Positions 53,000-64,000 of a stretch of 64,000 nt of DNA are shown here, piece by piece; position 1 is the first letter of the stretch, and every line of letters begins with the position of its first letter. Origin of the DNA: Diadophis punctatus similis (lineage: Eukaryota > Chordata > Lepidosauria > Squamata > Dipsadidae); NCBI GenBank assembly GCA_023053685.1, contig JALIGW010000014.1:17455308-17519307 (forward strand), given 5' to 3'. A model generated the notes under the pieces. That model was given only the letters and a program-made list of their open reading frames with translations, did no database searches and had not been told where the DNA came from. The position numbers and the translations under genes are program-made.

Positions 53000-53430
53000 T
53001 CCCAAAGTAAATGAGCACACACCAAAATAAGGAGGAATTTCCAGGAAGTGGGAATGATTATAGTCAAGGGAACAGCTTGCTTCCTGGAGTTGAGGATGCT
53101 CCATCACTGGAGGTTTCCAAGAATAGATTGGACAACCATTTGTCAGGGATGATAAGAGGACTCCTGCCTTGGGCAGGGCAGGGCATTCACTAGAAGACAT
53201 CCAAGGTCCCTACAACTAAGCAACCTAGAACTAAGGAGAAAATTCCTAACTGTGGGAACAATCAACCAATGGAACAGCTTGCCTTCAGAAGTTGTGAAGG
53301 TTTCTAAGAAGAGACTGGACAGCCACTTGTCTAAAATAGTACAAGGTCTCCTTCTTGAGCAGCGGGTTGGACTAGAAGACCTCCAAAGTCCCTTCCAACT
53401 CTATTATTCTTTATTCTATGTTCCTTCCAG
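53000..53430 (+). mobile_element. Two chicken-CR1-like 3' ends in tandem
   Basis: First copy at about 53020-53215 (GCTCCATCACTGGAGGTTTCC ... CCAAGGTCCCTACA), second at 53216-53425 (LELRRKFL-like, GTINQWNSLPSEVV, KKRLDSHLSK, then CCTCCAAAGTCCCTTCC). Both 5'-truncated. Confidence 0.85.
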
Positions 53431-53434
53431 CCCT

Positions 53435-54515
53435 AGGATTCTATGTGCTTTGGCTGCTATAAATACACTGGCATTACAGCTTAATAGCTCAAATTGCTTA
53501 GTATCTTAGCCACTGGTAATATAATCATGCAAATTCAGAAGTTTATTTGCAGTTGCTGATAATTTTAGAACCCGTCATAGTTCATGGGAGACTGAAGAAT
53601 AATGAAGGATGAGTGATTTATTTCTTTAAAAGCTGTTTTCCTAATAACAGTTTTAACAAATTTGTTCCAGCTGTTCAGTTATGCACCCGGTAGCTTTCTT
53701 GTGGTTTCAGCAAGGTTTTCCAACCAAACCTCAAAGAGCACTAAAAACCAACTTTGCATCATTCCTGCCATTCATAAGCAGTGCCAAGGAATGGTGCATC
53801 AAATTACAACAAGGTTTTATTTTAAGATGACGTAGACACAGGTTTATCAGGGTTGAGCAGTGCAGGAAGTCCCCTCCCCCCCTTTTTTTTCCAGAAGGCA
53901 TCGGGCAAAGCTGGCTCATGTAGCAATGAAGGGCCACAATTTGTGCAGACTATACCAAGAGCAATTTGGAATCTGCACAAAGCAATTGTCTCTTTTTCTG
54001 ACTTATTTGGGGTGGTCATTTTCACCAACTATCCTGTGTAGATTTGAAGAGGGGGGACAAGATAATACCCCACCCTCCAAGAGGCAGCTCAGTTTAATTG
54101 GACCTGCCCCACTTCCTTTGCTTTTTGATTAATAGCATGTTAATGATATTATTTGTACGTTGCACTGGACTTTGCCAAAAACCGAAGGGGCCTCCTGGGG
54201 GAAGGAGAGGGGGCTAGTGGCATCAACTAACCCCACAGTGTTTTATTGTTACAGGGTTGTTCCTTCTGTTGAGCAGGGAGGGGGCAGCTTGTCAAGCGTT
54301 CTGTTGAGGGGGGCAGCCTGTCAAGCCTGAATTTGATTGGGGTGTGGCATTGTTTGTATCCTTGGGCATTCTGGCATTTTTATGCTGAAATATGATAATA
54401 TGGTTGTTTTATTTTGGTTCCACCTTGAAGAATCCAAACAAAATGTTTTTTTTAAAGTTGATGTATAGTTTAAGGTGTTGTACAAACTCAGTCAGTCTTA
54501 GCTTAATCCAGTGAT
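53435..54515. other. Intronic sequence, nothing recognised
   Basis: No supported gene or repeat. Confidence 0.45.
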
Positions 54516-54522
54516 ATGCATA

Positions 54523-54877
54523 CAGATAATCCTTGATTTACAACAGTTCATTTAGTGACCATTCAAAGTTACAACTTCACTGAAAAAAGGGACTTTTTCA
54601 CACTTATGACCATGGCAGCATCCCCATGGTCACGTGATTTACATTCAGATGCTTGACAACTGTCTCACATTTATGACGGTTGAAGTATCCTGTGGTCATT
54701 GTGACCTTCTGATAAGCAAAGTCAATGGGGAAGCCAGATTCACTTAACAACCATGTTACTAATTTAAGAACTGCAATGATTCACTGCATGTGGCAACAAA
54801 AGTCATAAAATGGGGCAAAGCTCACTTAGCAAAATAAATTTTGGGCTCCATTATGGTCATAAGTCAAGGACTACCCG
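54523..54877. mobile_element. Tigger-like MITE, complete
   Basis: CAGATAATCCTTGATTTACA to AAGTCAAGGACTACCCG, flanked by TA. Interior matches 37396-37803. Confidence 0.88.
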
Positions 54878-55444
54878 TACTAAGGTTTATATTTTTTTTA
54901 AAAAAATCAAGAAACAAGGAAGTTGAGGCAGCAGTTCTTATTATGACCAGTTTGGACAAAGACCTGCCCTGGGGTGAAGAATCCCTTCCAATAAGTTGAC
55001 TTCAGCAAGTATAGTTGGCTGTTGATGTAAACCCTTGAGAGTGGAACAGTTCACCTGGCAGGATAAAACAAGAGCCTCATTTCCATCACACCAAAGAGAG
55101 ATGCAAACTCCGAGAGAAACTCCTTACTCAAGACATTAATGCCTATGGCACAAACTGTCTACATTTTCAAAAGGCAACATTTGGATTGAACAAATTGTTG
55201 GCAGAGGATGCAAATTCACAGGTGTGCACAAGATCAAGCCAATATTTTTTTGTGATTATAAGCAAGCAATAGGGAAAATAGATCAGCAGCAAAAGAAAAA
55301 AAATCTAAGCAGAATGAAGTCTGCTCTAACTATCCCTACCTAATCCAGAAATATCCTCCAGAGAAGCCCCTTCCTCAACAGCAAGGATTTAAGTTATGAT
55401 TTCAAGGTCAGAGGAGAAAGTAAGCAGGAGATGTGGGTCCCAAA

Positions 55445-55640
55445 CGTGCTTTTTCACGAGGCAACTGGACTTTCTGGCTTGTCTTTGAACACGTTTCACT
55501 TCTCATCCAAGAAGCTTCTTCAGTTCTGAAGCTGAAGAAGCTTCTTGGATGAGAAGCGAAACGTCTTCAAAGAAAAACCAGAAAGTCCAGTTGCCTCATG
55601 AAAAAGCATCTTTGGGACAACCATGGCCTGGAGGGACAGT
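55445..55640. mobile_element. Penelope-like palindromic repeat, copy 2
   Basis: Two arms (about 80 bp each) meet at CAGTTCTGAAGCTG; each contains GAAGAAGCTTCTTGGATGAG followed by AAGCGAAACGTCTTC or its inverse. After the right arm comes GGGACAACCATGGCCTGGAG as in copy 1. Confidence 0.6.
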
Positions 55641-55873
55641 GACCTGATTGGACCATGTGATGGCCATGTCGATGAAGGGGAAGGAACTTTGACTTTACTT
55701 TGGGTGGGGGAAACCCGGGGGCTTCAGATTTGGGTTTTCCCAGATGTGCCAATATGACATCTCTAATAAATTCAAGCTTTGAGGAAAATGCCAGCCTTGG
55801 AGTTTTGATTTCATTGTGGGTGTTGCTTGGATCCCTGACAGTCAGAGTATAAGAGCTGCGGGAAGAATGGCTA

Positions 55874-56993
55874 CAGATAGTTTTCAACTTACAACAATTC
55901 ATTTAGTGACCGTTCAACGATACAACAGCACTGAAAAAAGTGACTCATGATCATTTTTCACACTTACAACCGTTGCAGTATCCCCATGGTCACATGATCA
56001 AAATTCAGACGCTTGACAACTGATTCACATTTATGACGGTTGCAGTGTCCTGGGTCATGTGATCACCATTTGCAAACTTCTGATAAGCAAAGTCTTCTGA
56101 CAGCCAACAGACCAGAAGACAGGCTCAAGATACAGAAGGATCTTGACAGACTTGAACATTGGGCGCTATCAAACAAAAAGAAATTCAATGGTGAAAAAAG
56201 TAAGGTTCTACATTTAGGCAAGAAAAACAAAAAGCACAGGTACAGTATATGTGGTACCTTGCTCAACAGTAGTAACTGTGAGAGGGATCTTGGAGTCCTA
56301 GTGGACAACCATTTAAATATGAGCCAGCAGTGTGCAGCAGCTGCCAAAAAAGCCAACACAGTTCTAGGCTGCATAAACAGAGGGACAGAATCAAGATCAT
56401 GTGAAGTGTTAATACCACTTTATAATGCCTTGGTAAGGCCACACTTGGAATACTTCATCCAGTTTTGGTCACCACAATGTAAAAAAGATGTTGAGATTCT
56501 GGAAAGAGTGCAGAGAACAGCAACAAAGATAATGAGGGGACTGGAGGCTAAAACATATGAAGAACGGTTGCAGGAACTGGGGATGTCTAGTTTAATGAAA
56601 AGAAGGACCAAGGGAGACATGATAGCAGTGTTCCAATATCTCAGGGGTTGCCACAAAGAAGAGGGAGTCAAACTATTCTCCAAAGCACCTGAGGGTAGAA
56701 CAAGAAGCAATGGGTGGGAACTAATCAAGGAGAGAAGCAACTTAGAACTAAGGAGAAATTTCCTGACAGTTAGAACAATTAATCAGTGGAACAGTCTGCC
56801 TCCAGAAGTTGTGAATGCTCCAACACTGGAAGTTTTTAAGAAGATGTTGGATAACCATTTGTCTGAAGTGGTGTAGGGTTTCCTGTCTAAGCACAGGTTG
56901 GACTAGAAGACCTCCAAGGTCCCTTCCAACTCTTATTATTATTATTATTATAAATTTTGGGCTCAATTGTGGTTGTAAGTCGAGGACTATCTG
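55874..56993. mobile_element. Tigger-like MITE split by a CR1 LINE
   Basis: CAGATAGTTTTCAACTTACA ... GATAAGCAAAGTC (55874-56096) and AATTTTGGGCTCAATTGTGG ... CGAGGACTATCTG (56953-56993) are the two ends. About 100 bp of the middle is missing at the insertion. Confidence 0.85.
56097..56952 (+). pseudogene. Chicken-CR1-like LINE, intact C-terminal frame of ORF2
   Basis: The open frame of 278 codons (56040-56876) is LINE from about codon 20 on: LKIQKDLDRLEHWALSNKKK, FNGEKSKVLHLGKKNKKHRY, RDLGVLVDNHLNMSQQCAAA, RPHLEYFIQFWSPQCKKD, GLEAKTYEERLQELGMSSL, then the usual CR1 end and (ATT)n tail. It is the 3' third of reverse transcriptase ORF2, downstream of the catalytic core, so non-functional although open. 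Its uninterrupted frame marks it as the youngest CR1 copy here. Confidence 0.95.
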
Positions 56994-57251
56994 GTATTAA
57001 ATGGAAGCTCAATTCCAACAAGACAAAGGAACTGTGGTAAAGGAACCCACAGTAAAAGTTGGGGAATCCAGGATATTATCAGCAAGGTTGCCCTCCTTCT
57101 CTCGGAAAGAGCAGGTACATTGTTTGGTCGTAAGTCCATCCTTATCTTATAGAATAAGAGACTGGTTCCGGTACGGCTGTGGCTGTCTCTGGCACCCGTG
57201 AATTTTCAAGTTGGATCTCCTGCGATGTGTGTTCATAGGATTGGCCTAGAA

Positions 57252-57585
57252 CAGTGATGGTGAACCTATGGCATGCGTGCCACATGTGGCACGCAGAGCC
57301 ATATCTGAGGGCATGCGAGATGTTACCCTATGTCAGCTCCAGCGCGCCTGTGCACGCTGGCCAGCTGATTTTCGGCCTTCTTTTCGGCCGTTTTTGCTCT
57401 CCCCAGGCTTCAGGTAAGCCTTCTGAAGCCTGGGGACTGCGAAAAACGGCCCAACCAAAAGTTCGGGATTTGTGCACATGCGTGGGGGGGAGGCATTGCA
57501 TTATGGGTGTGGGCACACGCATGCATGCTATCGCGCGCATACGCACCCTTTTGGCACCCGAGCCGAAAAAGGTTCGCCATCACTG
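57252..57585. mobile_element. hAT element, CAGTGATGGTGAACC family, intact ends
   Basis: CAGTGATGGTGAACCTATGG to GGTTCGCCATCACTG, perfect target duplication GCCTAGAA (57244-57251, 57586-57593). 334 bp, non-coding. Confidence 0.93.
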
Positions 57586-57814
57586 GCCTAGAAGATACCA
57601 TAAATTTTTGGATTGCCAACATCCTTCCAAATGTAAAGAAAGCATACGCCTGCATGGGAATTGGCGAAACGGACCATGGAAATGCTGTTGAATATTTCCA
57701 GAAAAGGAGAAGGAATCCAAAGGGATGGGGGTCAGGGAAATTTGTTTTAGGCTGTCTAGGCAAGCAAAAGGTATAAATGAATATGTTAAAAGACCAAACT
57801 GTCAAAAAGACATA

Positions 57815-58720
<906 letters not shown>

Positions 58721-58729
58721 TTGGCAACA

Positions 58730-59610
58730 GGAAACAGCAAGAAGACAGAGCCTCTTAACCCTGTAGAAAGTTAGCACCCATCCCTCTCCTAGAAGAATGG
58801 AATATTTTGAGAAATATTAAAAAGGCAGAATATTATATTTCCCTAAAACAGAAACATGCTCTTGGAAAGCAGCCCCCACCTTTCTTAATAGCCCCAATAG
58901 GACTGGGCCAGCCTATCTATAAGACAAAAGACCTTCAGCCTCAGGGTGATGGGATTAGCCCTCACTCAAGATCCAAACCAGGACAAAGCCATTAAGACAC
59001 AATAGGAATTTCTCCCTTTCAAAACACAAGCCTCTTCATTGCATTATCACCCTCCACGTTTCAACCAAAACTGGGAGCTCAGACAACCTCAGCTATGACC
59101 CCTGCATGGCCCCATGGAGTCTGACAGCAATCAATAGAATACATGCTCTTGCCACAGGAACAGGAAGCTCAAGGGCAAGGCCCAAGAGAGGGTATAAATA
59201 GCCCTCATTCTCCACTCCATGTGGTCAGCTGCACCAGGACATCTGCTTGGTGGTTCTGCTCCATTAAACCATCTTTCCAATCAGCCTCCATGTTTCCAGT
59301 GTCTTTCTCCCCACTTGGAACTGAACCAGATGGATATTTCTTCCAACAACCCTTTCTGTATTTTGTGCCTGTCCCTAATTGACCATTATTCGACCACTTG
59401 CAGAAGGAGGGAGCTCCAGCTCGGGAGATGATTTTAAAAAACCCCAATTATTTCCATTTAATTTAAGAAGCCAGAAGAATTGGAGGAATCAAGGAATTAG
59501 CGGTACTGAAGAGGAACAAAAGCAGAACCATGGCCTGTAATATCAAAAAATCCTCGGAGACCTGCCAAGGTCCCAAAAGACTAAAAGTGCAGTGGTTAGA
59601 ATAGACGTTG
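58730..59610. other. Intronic sequence, nothing recognised
   Basis: Short open frames of 60-80 codons; no domain or repeat recognised. Confidence 0.45.
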
Positions 59611-59617
59611 GTTCTTA

Positions 59618-60310
59618 CCTGACACATCCTTTCTCATGCGGACCGACGGGGGAGTCCAGGATGGGTCACTCTAGTCCTCTAGCTCTATGACTGCATTGAA
59701 TATCTGAAAACATGCCTCCCTGGTAACGGTCTCCAGTTGACAATGAAGTTGAAGGGAATCAAGTAGAACTGTACTCATACTAAAGAGAACTCTTGAACCA
59801 GGAAACAAACAACAACAGCAGCAAATGAAAACAACCACCACAACCACCCGGTAAACCACCAGACCAGACACCAGGCGGGGCTGGACTCCCCCATTGATCC
59901 GCATGAGAAAGGATGTGTCAGGTAATGATGCTTTAAAGTGGAGGGGGAGGAAGAGCTACCCCCACCGAGCCTTTGGAAGAACTGGTACTGATTGCCAGCC
60001 AGTGAGGCGGCCAGCGGAGTGTGCTGCGAGGATCGTGAGTCCCTCCGATGAAAAGCACTCCCCTCTTGCTTCATTTCAGCAAGCTCTGATCGAGGGGAGA
60101 CAAGGAGAATGCAAGAGTTCTCTACAGGGAAATAAATTACACACGCTAACTACAGGAGCTCAACTCAGGAGCTAAACAAATTACGTCCAAGAGCTGAGAC
60201 TGCATTGAAAAACTGGAAACCATTACCAGGGAGGCGTGTCTTCAGTTATTCAATGCAGTCATAGAGCTAGAGGACTAGTGTGACCCATCCTGTACTCCCC
60301 CGTCGATCAG
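59618..60310. repeat. Long inverted-repeat unit of unknown family
   Basis: About 59636-59735 pairs with about 60207-60305 (e.g. CTAGTCCTCTAGCTCTATGA against TCATAGAGCTAGAGGACTAG; CATGCCTCCCTGGTAA against TTACCAGGGAGGCGTG). A second pair lies inside: CTGACACATCCTTTCTCATG (59621) against CATGAGAAAGGATGTGTCAG (about 59902). No target duplication or known TIR seen. Confidence 0.75.
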
Positions 60311-60311
60311 A

Positions 60312-60522
60312 GCATGGAGAATGCAGTATTGGAGGATAACTCTGCCGATTCAGCAGTTCGATCCTGACCCGCTCAAGGCTGACTCAGCCTTCCAGCCTTC
60401 CGAGGTCGGTAAAATGAAGAGCCAGATTGTTAGGGGCAATAGGCTGACTCTGTAAACTATTTAGAGAGGGCTGTAACGCACTGTGAAGCGGTATATTGGT
60501 CTAAGTGCTATTGCTATTGTCC
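60312..60522 (+). mobile_element. Sauria-type SINE
   Basis: Head lost to the inverted-repeat unit; from GCAGTTCGATCCTGACCCGC on it matches: GACTCAGCCTTCCAGCCTTC, GAGAGGGCTGTAACGCACTG, GGTATATTGGTCTAAGTGCT. Confidence 0.88.
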
Positions 60523-61100
60523 CTATCTTCAAAAGGGGGGAAAGAAGAAATTACAGGCCTTTCATCTTGGTGTCTACATTGGGCAAGGTCTTCAAACAGA
60601 TGATCAAGAAGCAGCTTTTGATCACATGGATCAAAAGGTTTATTGCACACAAATCATTGCAAACTAACTTCTCCTTTTTGATAGACTAACTAGCTTAATA
60701 GATTGGAAGAATGCCATGGACAAAGTTGCACCTTGACCTCAGGAAAACATTTCACAAAAATTCTCATACTGCCATTATTGATAAAAAGGTAAAATATAAG
60801 GTAGATGGATTCCCAGCTAGCTGAATAAAGATTGCAATGGATAACTCCATGTCAGTTTGGCCAAACGTAGTGAGTGAAGGGTCACAGAGCTCCACTGACT
60901 TGTTCGATAGTGTTATCACTTACTTGAATAATGGTGCTGAGGGGGACAATTATCCAATCTGCAAATGATACAAAATTAGGAGAACTGGCTCATACTTCTG
61001 AAGAAAAAGAAAAGGTCCAAAAAGATCTAGACAGATTTGAACAGTGGCCTGAAATGAACAAGAACAAATGGAAAAATCCAATTTTTAGGATGATTCTTAG
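60523..61100 (+). pseudogene. Degenerate chicken-CR1-like reverse transcriptase fragment
   Basis: VPIFKRGERRNYRPFILVST and LGKVFKQMIKKQLL match CR1 (VPIFKKG...NYRPVSLTS, GKVMEKIL). Later TDLFDSVITYLNNG and similar pieces appear in shifting frames. Confidence 0.75.
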
Positions 61101-61109
61101 ACAATAAAT

Positions 61110-61570
61110 CAGACAACGAGGAAGTAAGTGGTGAGAAGGGGCACTCAGGCATGTAACAGGAGATGCAGGAAGCAAATGCAGGGTCAGCCATAAAGGACTC
61201 AGATGCCTAATGTCTAACCTGCCACAACTTAAACCTCTAAGTAGAAACAATCCTTGGCTCCATTTGTTGAGAAAGGTATAGTTTATCAGAGATCAAGGGT
61301 ATTGCAGTAGTGCAAAGCCAGAACTGAAAATCACGCACCAAAATCCCTAAGTTCTACTTTCCCCTCCCTTAACTGCCTCTCATTGCCCATCCCAGTGTAA
61401 CCAATCGGATTCAGGCAAGATGTTTTCATAACGGTTAGTCCAATCGCAGGTTGTTATGAGGCTCCCTCCTTCTTCCAGCTGGGTGACCTTGAGGCAGTGT
61501 CTCAAGGAGGTATAGTATCTACTCTCATTTTCCCCCAAGCCTTCTCCCCCTTCATCCCCCCTCCCCACAG
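61110..61570. other. Intronic sequence, nothing recognised
   Basis: Separates two CR1 fragments; no assignment. Confidence 0.45.
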
Positions 61571-61589
61571 TTCATGGCAGTCTGTCACC

Positions 61590-63040
61590 GCAGTGAGGCA
61601 CAAACAAGAGAACACCTATACACTAATGCTCAAAACATGGGGAATAAACAGGGAGAATTTGAGGTCCTGGGACATGAGGGCAGGTACGATAGTGTAGCTA
61701 TTACTGAAACTTGGTGGGATGGAACCCATGATTGGACTATATTACTAGAAGGATATAATTTGTTAAAAAAGAAAGCAGACCCAACAAAAAAGCAGGAGTT
61801 GCATTGAATTACTATATCTTTACAGAAATACACAATACTGAGGATGAAAGCCATCTTGAAAGTATTTGGGTTAATATTTGAGGAAAAAGAAATGACATTG
61901 CTGTAGGTGTCTACTACAGGCCACCCAACCAAGCAGAAGAAATAGATGAATTTTTTTGCTAATCAGTTAGCTGAGGTGCACAGGAAACACACCACTGTAG
62001 TAATGGGGGACATAAATTGCAAAACAAATTCTGCAAGGAATGGGAGATCAAACAGGTTTCTGATGTGCCCAGCTGGCAACTTCATCATCCAAACACTGGA
62101 AGAGGGAACTAGAGGGGCAGCTACACTGGACGTCGTTGTTACTAACAGGGATGAAATGGGAGCGGAAGTTGCAGAACTTTGGGGGAGAGTGACCATGTCA
62201 TGCTAGAATTTGCCATAATGCAGCCACAGGTAACTGAACAAAGTGAGACTTGTGTTTCAGAGTTTAAGAGAGCAGACTTCAACAAACTAAGATATTAAGA
62301 ACAATTCCAAGGTTAGAAATCCTAGAAGGAAAAACAGTTGAGGATACTTGGGAGTCTCTGAAAACTGAGTTAATAAAGAATAAAGGCCAAAGCGAAAACA
62401 ATACCGCAGATAAACAAAAACAAAATGCACCACACAAGACCAGCATTGCCCAAAGAGCTCTATGACAAATTGAGGGACAAAAACGGCAAATATAAAGAAG
62501 TGAAAGATGGGCAGATAACTAATGGTAGAATATGAGAAGAAGGTGATGGGCAGCAGGAAGGAAGCGAATTGCTTAATTCCTTCTGTGCACCTGTAATCAC
62601 AAAAGGAAAAAAATAGTCCAACACAATAGGGGACAGAACAAAAATGAAGGTCAAGATAAGCAAGAATTTGGTAAGAGAACATCTCGCTCCTTTGGACGGG
62701 TTCAAATCTCCAAGACCAGATAGTTTCCATCCCAAGGTTCTGAAGGAGCTGGCCGACATGATCTTGGAACCCCTGAGCAAAACCTTTCAAGAGCTTCTGG
62801 ATCACAGGGGAACTGCCAGAAGACTGGAAAAACAGCCGATGTCTTTTGTCTTCAAAAAGGGGAGAAAAAGTGGATCCAGGAAATTACAGGCCAATCAGCT
62901 TGACATCAATACCTGGGAAAATCCTGGAAAAGATCATCAAGCAGCAGATATGTGATCACCTACAAATGAACCAGGTGATTACTAGAAACCAGCATGAGTT
63001 TGTTAAAAGTCACACTAAACAAAAGTTACTGCATTCTTAG
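61590..63040 (+). pseudogene. Degenerate chicken-CR1-like LINE: endonuclease to early RT
   Basis: In order on the plus strand: ANMGNKQGEFEVLG-like start, YDSVAITETWWDGTHDW (endonuclease motif ITETWW), VVMGDIN (DxN motif), TRGAATLDVVVTN, then KSPRPDSFHPKVLKELAD and YRPISLTSIPGKILEKIIKQ of reverse transcriptase. At least five frame changes or stops. Ends before the catalytic YxDD box. Confidence 0.85.
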
Positions 63041-63049
63041 ACAAAGTGA

Positions 63050-63720
63050 TGAAACCACCAAGCTCAGAGAGCATCAAGGACTCCAGTATATATTTCACAT
63101 ATTTTGTTAATAGGCTGCATGTCCCCCCATCCTATCCCTGTGGATTTGATTTTTTTATTCCTCAGTGAAGAATTTTGCATTTCTCTATTAAATAAAATTC
63201 TATTAGTTTCAGCCCATTTTTTTTACATTTCAGATCATTTTGAATTTGATGTCTGCCTTCTAAAACACTGTCCTATTTTGAGCCATGTGCAAATTTAATA
63301 GGAATTCTCTCTACTGTCAATCATTAATTTAAAAAAAAAACCTGAAGACTCAAGGATCCAGTTGTGATTTTTATGGGGCTCCACTCGACACTCCTTTTAA
63401 ATGTCATGAGCATTCTTTGATTACTATTTTTAACCATCTGTATCCACTTAATTCTGGTGTTATTCTACCCATATTTTAACTAGCTTGCTAATAGTACGTA
63501 GTTCATCAATGAACATCATAGAATGAGACAATTACTAGAAGTCACCATAGATTTACCAGACAAACCTTATTGCCTTCTTTGACAAAGTGGCTAAAGAGAA
63601 CCTGGAGGTCTCTTGTTCAACACCACAATGATGCCCTGAAATCCCGCAGTATGCCATAGGTTGGAATAGCTAAGGTTATCTCCATCTTGTAACCATGCCA
63701 ACAAGAAGACTGAATTTAAT
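63050..63720. other. Intronic sequence, nothing recognised
   Basis: May be diverged CR1 sequence, but I see no convincing motif. Confidence 0.4.
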
Positions 63721-63724
63721 CCAG

Positions 63725-63905
63725 ATAAACCATGTTTTCCAAAAACCTGGAACTAATCTGTGAAACAGCTTATCCCCAAGAACTGAAACATGGAGGTTTT
63801 CAAAGAAAAGATAGGACAACCAATTTGCCTGAGATGGCATGAGGACTCCTGCCTTGGGCAGGTGATTGGACTAGAAGACCTCCAAGGTCCCTTCAAACCC
63901 CGTGG
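63725..63905 (+). mobile_element. Chicken-CR1-like LINE 3' end
   Basis: MEVFKEKIGQPICLRWHEDS-like C-terminus and 3' UTR GGACTAGAAGACCTCCAAGG TCCC. Confidence 0.85.
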
Positions 63906-63913
63906 GTCTATGG

Positions 63914-64000
63914 CAGGGGTCTGCAACCTGCGGCTCCGGAGCCGCATGCGGCTTTTGGGCCCTCTGCTGTGGCTCCCTGTCGGGTGATCCCATCACTGAC
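63914..64000 (+). mobile_element. hAT element start, cut by window end
   Basis: CAGGGGTCTGCAACCTGCGG, then CTCCGGAGCCGCATGCGGCT: the typical beginning of a hAT element. The right end lies outside. Confidence 0.75.

Noticed and set aside
57254..57691. 145-codon open frame
   Set aside because: Covers the hAT element at 57252-57585 and neighbouring LINE debris.

Overview
The window is vertebrate nuclear DNA, most likely from a squamate reptile and probably a snake. It has split genes with GT-AG introns, tRNA-headed Sauria-type SINEs, abundant CR1/L2-superfamily LINE tails, hAT and Tigger-like MITEs, and an (ATTCT)n/(GTTCT)n microsatellite seeded by a retroposon tail that I associate with snake genomes. 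There is no bacterial-style gene density; most long open frames are shadows of exons or of repeats.

The one host gene I can support is ectodysplasin A (EDA), on the minus strand. Seven consecutive exons (numbered by human EDA exons 2 to 8) lie at 29225-29120, 15419-15396, 10839-10660, 9275-9241, 7322-7271, 3051-2921 and 185-1. They are bounded by AG/GT sites, splice in one unbroken frame, and have lengths 106, 24, 180, 35, 52 and 131 nt (the last exon is cut by the window edge). Together they encode the juxtamembrane/furin-cleavage segment, the collagen stalk and most of the TNF-homology domain. The donor of exon 7 is a tandem pair 6 nt apart, which gives the EDA-A1 (binds EDAR) and EDA-A2 (binds EDA2R/XEDAR) forms. 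Exon 1 (cytoplasmic and transmembrane part) is not seen, so 29226-64000 is best read as intron 1 and the transcript enters from beyond the right end. The last roughly 22 codons and the 3' UTR lie beyond the left end.

Everything else is intronic and mostly mobile-element debris. It includes (a) two CR1-superfamily LINE lineages, one chicken-CR1-like and one L2/L3-like, including a nearly full reverse-transcriptase copy at about 19.8-21.97 kb; (b) L1 3' ends at 13.4-14.1 and 47.3-47.95 kb; (c) Sauria SINEs; (d) many non-autonomous hAT elements with 8-bp target duplications still readable; (e) Tigger-like MITEs flanked by TA; (f) a pair of long elements with TIRs reading CGTATTTTTCGGAG; (g) Penelope-like palindromes; (h) a Gypsy integrase remnant and a three-copy LTR-like repeat; and (i) several microsatellites. 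Nesting gives a relative order of events at several loci. I found no candidate for a new multi-gene system. The points most worth following are the conserved isoform switch, a LINE tail that ends directly against the exon 6 splice donor, two sequence-identical perfect 135-bp hairpins, and the target-site signature that separates the hAT families.
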